Shown: positions 25,535-32,496 of the stretch, one piece after another | Position numbering within the stretch: position 1 is the first letter of the stretch | Layout of the letters: each line of letters opens with the position of its first letter | Assembly: GCA_017882605.1 (NCBI GenBank) | Contig: JADGPE010000015.1 | Span: 1 to 37,014 of the forward strand | Reading direction: 5' to 3' | From: Thermoleophilia bacterium | GTDB lineage: Bacteria > Actinomycetota > Thermoleophilia > Gaiellales > Gaiellaceae | DNA length: 37,014 bases | The notes under the pieces: generated by a model | What the model was told of the DNA's origin: nothing | Database searches by the model: none | Seen by the model: only the letters and a program-made list of their open reading frames with translations | Position numbers and translations under genes: made by a program

Positions 25535-25564
25535 GGTGTCCGACACCTTTCGGTGTCAGACACC
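25535..25564. repeat. REP-like tandem palindromes
   Basis: Two 13-bp palindromes, GGTGTCCGACACC (25535-25547) and GGTGTCAGACACC (25552-25564), separated by TTTC, in the gap between the EamA and moaA genes. Each forms a 6-bp stem, and the two differ only at the central base. GGTGTC-GACACC repeats occur as extragenic palindromes in many bacteria and in some are mobilised by RAYT (TnpA_REP) transposases; none is in this window. It lies immediately upstream of the moaA promoter. Confidence 0.75.
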
Positions 25565-25573
25565 CGTGGGAGC

Positions 25574-25579
25574 TACCGT
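25574..25579 (+). promoter_or_regulatory. -10 box of moaA (leaderless type)
   Basis: TACCGT, then 6 nt, then the moaA ATG at 25586. No Shine-Dalgarno sequence. It begins 10 nt after the REP-like palindromes, which would occupy the -35 region. Confidence 0.45.
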
Positions 25580-25585
25580 TCCGGC

Positions 25586-26584
25586 ATGGATGCGCTCGAC
25601 ACCTTCGGACGGCCGCTCCGCGACCTCCGCATCTCGGTCACGGACCGCTGCAACTTCCGCTGCGTCTACTGCATGCCGAAAGCGGTCTATGGCCGTGACC
25701 ATCCGTTCCTGGAACGGCGCGAGCTCCTGACCTTCGAGGAGATCGCTCGAGTCGCGCGGCTCTTCGTCGGAGGCGGAGTCCGGAAGATCCGCATCACGGG
25801 CGGCGAGCCGCTCGTGCGCCGCGAGCTCGAGACCTTGATCGCCCAGCTGGCCGAGCTCGGGGTCGACCTGACGCTGACGACGAACGGCTCGCTGCTCCCT
25901 CAGAAGGCGCAGCTGCTCGCCGACGCCGGACTGCGGCGGATCACGGTCAGCCTCGACTCGTTGGATGACGCACAGTTTCGGGCGTTGAACGACGTCGACT
26001 TCCCGGTCGACCGCGTGCTCGAGGGAATCGACGCCGCAACCGCAGCAGGGCTGCCCGTGAAGGTGAACGCGGTGATCAAGCGCGGCGTGAACGAGGATCA
26101 GATCGTTCCGATGGCGGCTTTCTTCCGCGAGCGCGGCCACACGCTGCGCTTCATCGAGTTCATGGACGTCGGCCAAACGAACGGCTGGCGGCTCGACGAC
26201 GTCGTCACGGCCAAGGAGATCGTCGGCGCGCTGGACGGGGCGTTTGGGCTCGAGCCCGTCGATCCCAGCTACCGAGGTGAGGTGGCGAGGCGCTGGCGCT
26301 ACCAGGACGGGCGCGGCGAGGTGGGCGTGATCGCCTCGGTCACCCAGCCGTTCTGCGGGGACTGCACACGGGCCCGGCTGTCGGCCGAAGGGAAGCTCTT
26401 CACCTGCCTGTTCGCGGTTCGCGGGCACGACCTGCGGGCCCTGATCCGGGGCGGAGCCTCGGATCAGGAGCTCGAAACGGCACTGCGGGATGTCTGGAAA
26501 GCCCGCAAAGACCGCTATTCCGAGCTCCGCTCCAAAGCGACCGGATCTTCGCCGAAAGTGGAGATGAGCTACATCGGGGGATAG
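25586..26584 (+). CDS. moaA: GTP 3',8-cyclase MoaA
   Basis: Radical-SAM enzyme that starts molybdenum cofactor synthesis, converting GTP to 3',8-cyclo-H2-GTP for MoaC. In 332 residues: the radical SAM cluster motif CNFRCVYC near the N-terminus, [30 protein letters not shown], and [10 protein letters not shown]; the C-terminal 4Fe-4S site is [21 protein letters not shown]; the protein ends in YIGG, the essential double-glycine tail. The ATG at 25586 gives the family N-terminus ([19 protein letters not shown]). No other moa gene is nearby, so the cofactor genes are dispersed. It is followed on the same strand by the PAP2 gene. Confidence 0.98.
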   Translation: MDALDTFGRPLRDLRISVTDRCNFRCVYCMPKAVYGRDHPFLERRELLTFEEIARVARLFVGGGVRKIRITGGEPLVRRELETLIAQLAELGVDLTLTTNGSLLPQKAQLLADAGLRRITVSLDSLDDAQFRALNDVDFPVDRVLEGIDAATAAGLPVKVNAVIKRGVNEDQIVPMAAFFRERGHTLRFIEFMDVGQTNGWRLDDVVTAKEIVGALDGAFGLEPVDPSYRGEVARRWRYQDGRGEVGVIASVTQPFCGDCTRARLSAEGKLFTCLFAVRGHDLRALIRGGASDQELETALRDVWKARKDRYSELRSKATGSSPKVEMSYIGG

Positions 26585-26606
26585 CGCACTCCCCCGGCGC
26601 TGCGTC

Positions 26607-26612
26607 TAGAAT
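26607..26612 (+). promoter_or_regulatory. -10 box of the PAP2 gene (leaderless type)
   Basis: TAGAAT, 8 nt (TGGAGGGG), then ATG at 26621. If transcription starts at that ATG the gene is leaderless; the GGAGGGG would otherwise serve the ATG at 26630. Confidence 0.45.
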
Positions 26613-26620
26613 TGGAGGGG

Positions 26621-27346
26621 ATGTCCACCATGGTCGCAGCGGGGCGGCGTCACTTGCCGCGTGGTTGGGCGGACCTCGGTCGCCAGCTGGCGATCTGGTT
26701 CGGCTTCGCCGTGCTCTACCAGGTCGCACGGGGAGTTGCCGACCGCAACCCGTCGAAGGCGTTCGCAAACGGCCAGGCGGTCGTCAACTTCGAGACGCGC
26801 ATCACGCACCGGCTCTACGAGCTGACGTTCCAGAACTTCGTCGACCAGCGCCACCTGCTCGAGACGTTCGTCTCCTGGACGTACTGGAACTCCGAGTTCA
26901 CGGTCGTCGGGCTCGCTGTGCTCTTCGTCTACCTCCGCCGGCACGAGGCGTTCGTCGGCTTCCGCAACTCGATCCTGCTCGCGAACATGATCGGCCTCGT
27001 CGGCTATGTGTTCGTTCCGACCGCCCCGCCTCGCCTGCTCGGCGTCGGCTTCGTCAACCAGCACACCGACGGGCTCGTCAACCTGGCTGCGAATCCGTAC
27101 GCCGCGATGCCGAGCCTGCACGCCGCCGATGCGCTGATCATCGGCGTCGTCCTCTTCGGCGTCTGCCGCAGGCCCTGGGCGAAGGCGTTCTGGGCCGTGT
27201 GGCCGATGTGGGTCTGGTTTGCCGTGATGGCGACCGGTAACCATTTCTGGCTCGATTGCGTGGCGGGCATCGGAGTCGCGATCCTGGCGATGACCGTCGT
27301 CTACAACGAGCGGATCCGCCGCGTGTTTGCCGCTCGTCGGGCGTAA
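26621..27346 (+). CDS. PAP2 family protein, Aur1/inositol-phosphotransferase-like
   Basis: Multi-pass membrane phosphatase or phosphotransferase of about 241 residues. It has GYVFVPTAPPRLLG, the catalytic PSLHAADALIIG (PSGH-like motif with His), and ATGNHFWLDCVAGIG (the third motif with catalytic His and Asp). The PTAPPRL segment and topology match the PAP2_3 group, which includes Aur1-type inositol-phosphorylceramide synthases. Five to six hydrophobic segments are seen. The ATG at 26621 follows TAGAAT by 8 nt; ATG 26630 is an alternative. Its neighbours, a CDP-alcohol phosphatidyltransferase and Ino1, suggest a role in inositol lipids or in handling phosphatidyl intermediates; that is inference from context. 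Confidence 0.85.
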   Translation: MSTMVAAGRRHLPRGWADLGRQLAIWFGFAVLYQVARGVADRNPSKAFANGQAVVNFETRITHRLYELTFQNFVDQRHLLETFVSWTYWNSEFTVVGLAVLFVYLRRHEAFVGFRNSILLANMIGLVGYVFVPTAPPRLLGVGFVNQHTDGLVNLAANPYAAMPSLHAADALIIGVVLFGVCRRPWAKAFWAVWPMWVWFAVMATGNHFWLDCVAGIGVAILAMTVVYNERIRRVFAARRA

Positions 27347-27391
27347 CCGACCGCCTGTCGACGCGAACGAAAGCCTCGGCACACAGGCTGG

Positions 27392-27397
27392 TACGGT
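27392..27397 (+). promoter_or_regulatory. -10 box of the CDP-alcohol phosphatidyltransferase gene
   Basis: TACGGT, 7 nt, then the GTG at 27405, the leaderless arrangement. It also serves the following ino1, which overlaps the phosphatidyltransferase gene. Confidence 0.4.
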
Positions 27398-27404
27398 CAA
27401 GTCC

Positions 27405-28037
27405 GTGACGAGAGCGGCTGCGATCAAGCACGGCTACACGTCCGGTGCGCGCACGCTTGCCTCGCGGTCGGTGAGCGGGCTGACCCGCACGCGGGTCACC
27501 CCGAATGCTCTGACGGCGAGCGGCGTCGTGCTCTGCGGAGCAGCGTCCGTGCTCGTCCTCTTCGAGGGTCGCAACGAGCTGCTCTTCTACTGGCTCGCCG
27601 CCGCCGTCTTCGTCGCCGGATCCCTCCTGGACATCCTCGACGGCGCGCTCGCCCGCGCCGGCGGCAAGACGACGCCGTTCGGTGCGTTCCTCGACTCCAC
27701 GACCGACCGCGTCAGCGAGGGCTTCATGCTGACCGCGATCGCTTATCTCCTCGCGACCCAGCACCGGCCCGTGTTCGTCGCCGTCGCCGTGGCGGCGGTC
27801 GCCGGATCGTTTCTCGTCTCGTACACGCGCGCGAAGGCCGAAGCGATCGGCCTGCGCGGCGATGTCGGCATCGGCTCGCGCGCAGAGCGCGTCGTCGTGA
27901 TCGCCGCCGGTCTCGTTCTCGCCCCGTGGGGCGTGCTCCCGTGGGCAATCGTCCTCCTCGCCTGCACGGCGTGGATCACGGTCTGCCAGCGCGTCCTGCA
28001 CGTCCGCAAGCAACTGATGGAGGCATCCAGTGAGTGA
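27405..28037 (+). CDS. CDP-alcohol phosphatidyltransferase, probable phosphatidylinositol-phosphate synthase
   Basis: Membrane enzyme of 210 residues that joins an alcohol phosphate to CDP-diacylglycerol. The catalytic signature is complete: [26 protein letters not shown] gives D-x2-DG-x2-AR-x8-G-x3-D-x3-D, spaced as in the family. [24 protein letters not shown] is the region that differs between PIP synthase and PG-phosphate synthase. The immediate overlap with ino1 (8 nt) argues that the alcohol is inositol 1-phosphate, giving phosphatidylinositol phosphate as in actinobacteria. About six membrane helices. GTG at 27405 was preferred because the frame upstream is antisense or non-coding and a TACGGT box precedes it. 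Confidence 0.88.
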   Translation: MTRAAAIKHGYTSGARTLASRSVSGLTRTRVTPNALTASGVVLCGAASVLVLFEGRNELLFYWLAAAVFVAGSLLDILDGALARAGGKTTPFGAFLDSTTDRVSEGFMLTAIAYLLATQHRPVFVAVAVAAVAGSFLVSYTRAKAEAIGLRGDVGIGSRAERVVVIAAGLVLAPWGVLPWAIVLLACTAWITVCQRVLHVRKQLMEASSE

Positions 28038-29169
28038 CAACGCAAACGGTCGCGGACGGCAGCAGGACAAGGTCCGCGTCGCGATCATCGGAGTCGGCAA
28101 CTGCGCGAACTCCTTCATGCAGGGCCTGACCTATTACAAGGACGCGAAGCCGGAAGAGTTCGTCCCCGGCCTGATGCACGTCGACCTGGGCGGCTACCAC
28201 ATCCGCGACGTCGAAGTCGTCGCCGCGTTCGACGTCGTCAAAGGCAAGGTCGGCGTCGACATTGCCGAGGCGATGTGGGCGCACCCGAACGACACGATCA
28301 AGTTCGCGGAGGTGGCGACGACAGGCATCAAGGTCAACCGCGGCATGACGCTCGACGGCATCGGCAAGTACCTGTCGGAGGTCGTCGAGAAGGACCCGAG
28401 CCCGACCGACGACATCGTCGGGATCCTCAAGGAGCGCAAGGTCGACGTCGTCGTCAACTATCTGCCGGTCGGCTCGGAAGACGCCGTCCGCTGGTACGCC
28501 GAGCAGATCATGGCCGCGAACTGCGCGATGGTGAACTGCATGCCGGTGTTCATCGCGCGCGAGGACTACTGGAACAAGCGCTTCCAGGACGCCGGCGTGC
28601 CCGTGATCGGCGACGACATCAAGTCGCAGGTCGGCGCAACGATCACGCATCGCGTGCTCACTTCGCTCTTCCGTGAGCGCGGCGTGCACCTCGACAAGAC
28701 GATGCAGCTGAACGTCGGCGGCAACTCGGACTTCCTCAACATGCTGGAGCGCGAGCGGCTCGAGTCGAAGAAGATCTCGAAGACGAACGCCGTCACATCG
28801 ATGCTCGACTACGACCTCGGCGCCAAGAACGTGCACGTCGGCCCGTCCGACTACGTACCGTGGCTGACCGACCGCAAGTGGGCGTACATCCGCCTCGAGG
28901 GGTCGAGCTTCGGCGATGTGCCGCTCAACGTCGAGCTGAAGCTCGAGGTCTGGGACTCGCCGAACTCGGCGGGCATCGTGATCGATGCCGTGCGCCTCGC
29001 GAAGCTGGCGCTGAACAACGGCATCTCCGGCTCCCTCGAGGGGCCGAGCTCCTACCTGATGAAGTCTCCTCCGCGGCAGATCCAGGACGACGACGCCGCG
29101 GAGCTCGTCGAGGAGTTCATCGAGCGCAACCGTCGCGAAGTCGCGGCGCCGGCGCCCGCGCAGGTCTAG
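28030..29169 (+). CDS. ino1: Myo-inositol-1-phosphate synthase Ino1
   Basis: NAD+-dependent enzyme that cyclises glucose 6-phosphate to myo-inositol 1-phosphate. The 379 residues show the NAD loop [69 protein letters not shown], and [14 protein letters not shown] (the active-site GNxDFLNM), then [14 protein letters not shown] with catalytic Lys residues. This is the compact actinobacterial/archaeal form. The GTG start at 28030 lies inside the end of the phosphatidyltransferase gene (8-nt overlap), so the product is likely passed to the adjacent enzyme. A perfect 10-bp GC hairpin lies 6 nt after the stop. Confidence 0.97.
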   Translation: MSDNANGRGRQQDKVRVAIIGVGNCANSFMQGLTYYKDAKPEEFVPGLMHVDLGGYHIRDVEVVAAFDVVKGKVGVDIAEAMWAHPNDTIKFAEVATTGIKVNRGMTLDGIGKYLSEVVEKDPSPTDDIVGILKERKVDVVVNYLPVGSEDAVRWYAEQIMAANCAMVNCMPVFIAREDYWNKRFQDAGVPVIGDDIKSQVGATITHRVLTSLFRERGVHLDKTMQLNVGGNSDFLNMLERERLESKKISKTNAVTSMLDYDLGAKNVHVGPSDYVPWLTDRKWAYIRLEGSSFGDVPLNVELKLEVWDSPNSAGIVIDAVRLAKLALNNGISGSLEGPSSYLMKSPPRQIQDDDAAELVEEFIERNRREVAAPAPAQV

Positions 29170-29174
29170 TACCG

Positions 29175-29205
29175 GCCGGGGGGCAGGGCACGCCCGCCCC
29201 CCGGC
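29175..29205 (+). terminator. GC-rich hairpin after ino1
   Basis: Arms GCCGGGGGGC (29175-29184) and GCCCCCCGGC (29196-29205) are perfectly complementary with an 11-nt loop. No T-run follows, so it would be a hairpin-only terminator or pause site between ino1 and the glycosyltransferase-PHP gene, whose -10 box begins 1 nt after the hairpin. Confidence 0.55.
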
Positions 29206-29211
29206 TACGCT
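29206..29211 (+). promoter_or_regulatory. -10 box of the glycosyltransferase-PHP gene (leaderless type)
   Basis: TACGCT, 8 nt, then the ATG at 29220. Directly follows the ino1 hairpin. Confidence 0.4.
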
Positions 29212-29219
29212 TTCCGCCG

Positions 29220-30944
29220 ATGCGCATCTGTCTCGTGACGCCCTTCGCGTGGTCGCAGCCGCACGACGTGAACGACCACGTGGCCGGTGTCGCCACGGCC
29301 CTCCGGGCGTTCGGCCACGCGGTGACGGTGCTCGCGCCGTCGACCCGCGCCGCCGACCTCCTGGCGGGACGCCGGGCGCTCCTGCGCGGCGAGCCCGCCG
29401 ACGTGATCGCGCTCGGTCCGGCCGTCCCGGTGTCGCGCCGGTCGCAGCTCGGCGTGCCGGTCGGAGTGCAGGCGAACCTGCGCCAGGCCCTCGCACAGGG
29501 AAGCTATGACGTCGTCCACGGCTTCGACCCCGGCCTGCCGTCCCTCTCCTATCTGGCGCTGCGCGACACGGATGCGCTCGCCGTCGCGACCTTCGCCTCT
29601 GCGGACCGGCTCGGGTATCCCCCGGCCCGCTCCCAGCGCGAGAAGCTGCTGGCGCGCCTCGATGCGCTGCTCGCGTTCTCCGACGACGTGCGCGAGGCGG
29701 CCGAAGAGCGGTTCCCTGGCGACTATCGCGTTCTCTCGCCGGGTGTCGACACCGCGTTGTTCGCGCCGGCAGCGAAGCGGAAGACGATCGTCGTCGAGCT
29801 TCGCCCGAACGAACGGGTCGTGGCGCGCGGGATCGTGCACGCGCTCCGTGAGCTTCCCGGCTGGGACGTCGTGCTCCTCCGCACACGGTCGTTGATCGGT
29901 CGCCCGGCCATCCCCCGCGACCTCACAGCACGTGTCCACACGCGAACCGAGCGCGACGCGGCGAGTCGCGCCGCGGTTCTCAACACGGCTTCGATCTTCG
30001 TGCCCGGAGTCGAAGGGCTGCGCCGGGTGACGCTCGAGGCCGCGGCCTCCGGCTGCGCGATCGCACGGCCGCGCGGCATCGAGACTCAGCCGGAGCTCGC
30101 AGCGGCGGCGACCGCGCGGCTCGCCGAGGACGACGCGCTGCGCGAGCGCGAGGGCGCCGGAGCCCGCTCCGAGGCCGAGACGCACACGTTCGAGCAGGTG
30201 GCGCGCGAGCTCGAAGAGATCTACACGTCGGTGGGCACGCGCCGCCGCAAACGGCGGCAGGCAGAGCCGCTCGAGGACCGTCCGTGGATCGTCGCCGACC
30301 TGCACATGCACACGTCGTGGTCACACGACTGCAGCATCGACGCCGCGGAACTCGTGGACCACGCCGAGGCCGAAGGTCTCGGCGCGATCGCGGTCACGGA
30401 TCACAACGTCTTCGGCGGCGCGCTCGAAGCCGCCGACTACGCACGGGACCGCGAGCTGATCGTCATCCCGGGCGAGGAAGTGAAGACGGACGAGCAGGGC
30501 GAGGTGATCGGCCTCTTCCTGCGCACGGAGATCCCGCGCGGCCTCACATTCGCCGAGACGATCGAGGCGATTCGCGACCAGGACGGCATCGTCTATGTCC
30601 CTCATCCATTCGACCGTATGCATGCGATCCCGGACCCGCGGACGCTGCACAGGCACCTCGCCGACATCGACGTGCTCGAGGTCTACAACGCGCGCCTGCT
30701 CTTCGAGGGGTACAACGACGAGGCGCTCCGGTTCGCCCGCAAGTACAACCTGACAATGGGTGCCGGCTCCGACGCTCACGTTCTCCAGGGGGTCGGCACG
30801 GGAGCGCTCCGGATGCGGGCGTTCCAGGACCAGGAGGAGTTCCTCCTGTCGCTGCGGACGGCGGAAATCCTGCGCCGGCCGAAATCGCTCGCCTACCTCC
30901 AGTCGCTCAAGTGGGTCGCGCAGGCCAAGGAGAAGGTCCGCTAG
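29220..30944 (+). CDS. GT4-type glycosyltransferase fused to PHP phosphoesterase domain
   Basis: Two-domain cytosolic enzyme of 574 residues. The first part (1-345) is a GT-B glycosyltransferase resembling PimA-type GT4 enzymes: MRICLVTPFAWSQPHDVNDH, then LRAFGHAVTVLAPST, VHGFDPGLPSLSYLALRD, and the donor-binding EX7E at E265-E273 (VEGLRRVTLEAAASGC). After an Arg/Lys linker (340-350) comes a PHP metal-dependent phosphoesterase (355-574): LHMHTSWSHDC with His362/His364, VTDHN at 394-395, IPGEEV (Glu420), YVPHPFDRMH (His462) and GSDAH (518-520), i.e. a full metal-ligand set. Combined with ino1 upstream, it may glycosylate an inositol-containing acceptor and then remove a phosphate, but this is inference. 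A neighbouring GC hairpin separates it from ino1. Confidence 0.88.
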   Translation: MRICLVTPFAWSQPHDVNDHVAGVATALRAFGHAVTVLAPSTRAADLLAGRRALLRGEPADVIALGPAVPVSRRSQLGVPVGVQANLRQALAQGSYDVVHGFDPGLPSLSYLALRDTDALAVATFASADRLGYPPARSQREKLLARLDALLAFSDDVREAAEERFPGDYRVLSPGVDTALFAPAAKRKTIVVELRPNERVVARGIVHALRELPGWDVVLLRTRSLIGRPAIPRDLTARVHTRTERDAASRAAVLNTASIFVPGVEGLRRVTLEAAASGCAIARPRGIETQPELAAAATARLAEDDALREREGAGARSEAETHTFEQVARELEEIYTSVGTRRRKRRQAEPLEDRPWIVADLHMHTSWSHDCSIDAAELVDHAEAEGLGAIAVTDHNVFGGALEAADYARDRELIVIPGEEVKTDEQGEVIGLFLRTEIPRGLTFAETIEAIRDQDGIVYVPHPFDRMHAIPDPRTLHRHLADIDVLEVYNARLLFEGYNDEALRFARKYNLTMGAGSDAHVLQGVGTGALRMRAFQDQEEFLLSLRTAEILRRPKSLAYLQSLKWVAQAKEKVR

Positions 30945-30981
30945 GAGAAGGTCCTCGCGGGACGAAAGGACCCTCTGCCGC

Positions 30982-31569
30982 GTGGCCTCCACCGTGACGA
31001 CAGACGAGATCTATGAGCGCTACCTGCGCAAGGCGATCACTGAGATCAATCGCCTGTCGCACGAGATCGCGCAAGCCGCAGACGGGGCGCCGACGGCGCT
31101 CCCGACCGGGCATCCGCTCGCCAACATCTTCCTGCTCAAGTACGGCCCGCAGGCCCAGGAGCTCCAGGAGGGAGTGGCGTTCCACGGCCGGGCGGGCAGC
31201 GCGCTGATCAAGTCGCTGCAACGCCTGCACGTCGACCCGATGGAGGTCTACGGGACGAATTGCGTGAAGTTCGCGGGCTGCGACCTGACGCTCGCTGCCG
31301 AGTGGCTCCGGCGCGAGCTGCGGATCGTCGAGCCGAAGCTCGTCGTCGTGATGGGCGAGGATGCCCTCGAGTTCCTGAACGGGATCGGCTTTCAGCTCGC
31401 GACAGCCGTGGACAGCAAGGCGGCCGGGCTGCAGCGCTTCACCCCGACGATCGAAGCCCTCGCCGTCCCCGACATCGACTCGTCACTCGACGAAGCCCCC
31501 GCAAAGACCGCCTTTTGGAACGCGTTCAAATCCATTGGCCCCTGGTGGGCCGAATTGCCGCCCTACTAG
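30982..31569 (+). CDS. Uracil-DNA glycosylase-fold protein with degenerate catalytic motifs
   Basis: A 195-residue protein aligning with family 4 uracil-DNA glycosylases: AFHGRAGSALIKSLQRL matches PFVGRAGxLLxxxL, MEVYGTNCVKF matches EVYITNVVK, and RRELRIVEPKLVVVMGEDALEFL matches the second Rossmann strand. But the catalytic GEAPG motif is KYGPQ (residues 53-57), the HPS/HPA motif region reads VPDIDS, and the iron-sulfur Cys set is absent. So it is probably not an active uracil glycosylase; it may bind nucleic acid, have another nucleotide role, or form a distinct clade. The GTG at 30982 was chosen; GTG at 30994 is possible. It follows the glycosyltransferase gene by 37 nt. Confidence 0.7.
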   Translation: MASTVTTDEIYERYLRKAITEINRLSHEIAQAADGAPTALPTGHPLANIFLLKYGPQAQELQEGVAFHGRAGSALIKSLQRLHVDPMEVYGTNCVKFAGCDLTLAAEWLRRELRIVEPKLVVVMGEDALEFLNGIGFQLATAVDSKAAGLQRFTPTIEALAVPDIDSSLDEAPAKTAFWNAFKSIGPWWAELPPY

Positions 31570-31647
31570 GCACGTAGCGGAGGCCGCGGTGTCCACGGGG
31601 ATGGCCCAGACCAAGCAGCTCGCACGGATCGGGCGCAGCTCGTAGCG

Positions 31648-32448
31648 GTGCCTACGGGCGAGACCGATCGGGGCGAGATGCGCCGCGTCTGGGCCACCAG
31701 CCGTGGGCGCCTGGCGGCCTTCGCTGCGTGCCTCATACCCCTCGGCGTCTACTACGAGGTCTCGTCGGACCTCTGGCACGTGGGCCTCTGGTGGGACGTG
31801 GCGTGGATCGCGCTCGTGCTGATGCCGTGCGTGTTCGGTCTCGTGCTCCTCGCGCTGCCGCTGCGCACCTCTCGCGGGCTACTGCCGGTCGGGCTCGCGT
31901 TCGCGGTGCTCGCGGCCGTGCTGACGTTCGCCCATTTCGACGTGTGGGCGAACTTCGCCCGTCTCGGCGCAACGATGTTCCTCGGCTGGTGGTTCCTCGG
32001 TTACTTCGAGACGGTCGCGTGGGTCGTTCTGGTCGCGTCCATCATCCCGTGGGTCGACGCCTACTCGGTCTGGCGGGGGCCGACGAAGGAGATCGTCGCG
32101 CACCACGAGCACATCTTCCGCGTGCTCTCATTCGCGTTCCCGGTACCGGGTGAGCACGCCGCAGCCAATCTCGGCGTCCCCGACCTGTTCTTCTTCGCGC
32201 TCTTCCTCGGGGCCGCCGACCGCTTCGGACTGCGCGTCTACTGGACGTGGGTGACGCTCGTGGCGGCACTCGGCGGGACGATCGCCCTGACGGTCTGGCT
32301 GAACCTGAACGGCCTCCCCGCGCTGCCCGCGATCTCGATCGGCTTCCTGCTCCCGAACGCGGATCTGCTCTGGCGACGGCTACGAGGGCAGCCCGGGCTC
32401 GGCGATCGCGCGCAGGTAGCGGTCGACCGACCGCCTGACGACGGCTGA
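31648..32448 (+). CDS. Presenilin/signal-peptide-peptidase-like (GxGD) intramembrane aspartyl protease homologue
   Basis: Multi-pass membrane protein of 266 residues with about eight hydrophobic segments. Three regions match presenilins in order and spacing: WVVLVASIIPWVDAYSVWRG (122-144; Asp137 aligns with the YD catalytic Asp before the loop), NLGVPDLFFFALFLGAAD (174-191; Asp179 aligns with the GxGD Asp, here GVPD, cf. presenilin LGLGDFIFYSVL), and GLPALPAISIGFLL (222-235; the PAL motif). The GTG at 31648 is the start; an ATG at 31678 is an alternative. It is shorter than eukaryotic presenilins and lacks their long loop, as in archaeal PSH. The Tyr of YD and one Gly of GxGD differ. Function and substrates are unknown; its last 69 bases overlap a small antisense frame. 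Confidence 0.65.
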   Translation: MPTGETDRGEMRRVWATSRGRLAAFAACLIPLGVYYEVSSDLWHVGLWWDVAWIALVLMPCVFGLVLLALPLRTSRGLLPVGLAFAVLAAVLTFAHFDVWANFARLGATMFLGWWFLGYFETVAWVVLVASIIPWVDAYSVWRGPTKEIVAHHEHIFRVLSFAFPVPGEHAAANLGVPDLFFFALFLGAADRFGLRVYWTWVTLVAALGGTIALTVWLNLNGLPALPAISIGFLLPNADLLWRRLRGQPGLGDRAQVAVDRPPDDG

Positions 32449-32496
32449 CCCGTCGCGTTCCACGACCCGGCCGAACCAGGCGAGCCTACGGCTCAT
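32380..32496 (-). CDS. Possible 38-residue peptide downstream of rlmD
   Basis: Frame MSRRLAWFGRVVERDGSAV... then VRRSVDRYLRAIAEPGLPS, 38 residues, beginning at an ATG that overlaps the rlmD stop as ATGA. It starts with the 16-bp palindromic repeat also found at 8641. Basic and amphipathic in composition. Its last 69 bases are antisense to the presenilin-like gene, so it could be chance. No family recognised. Confidence 0.25.
   Translation of the reverse strand: MSRRLAWFGRVVERDGSAVVRRSVDRYLRAIAEPGLPS
32481..32496 (-). repeat. Second copy of the 16-bp palindromic repeat
   Basis: CGAGCCTACGGCTCAT, identical to 8641-8656. On the minus strand it starts with an ATG that overlaps the rlmD TGA (ATGA), exactly as the first copy overlaps the PadR TGA. 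Contains the GAGCC-GTA-GGCTC stem. Confidence 0.6.

Noticed and set aside
25521-25585. Molybdenum cofactor (Moco) RNA motif before moaA
   Set aside because: The gap is 65 nt, filled by the double palindrome and a -10 box; too short for the Moco riboswitch.
25536-25730. Short frames beginning within the GGTGTC palindromes
   Set aside because: They are formed by the repeat and moaA in other frames; moaA has strong motifs from 25586.
28860-29219. Long upstream extension of the glycosyltransferase-PHP frame
   Set aside because: It is a different frame inside ino1; the conserved N-terminus MRICLVTPF and a TACGCT box fix the start at 29220.
30928-30972. Direct repeat AGGAGAAGGTCC (30928 and 30943) and a GGTCC/GGACC hairpin after the glycosyltransferase gene
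   Set aside because: First copy is coding, the stem is only 5 bp with no T-run, so a terminator cannot be claimed.
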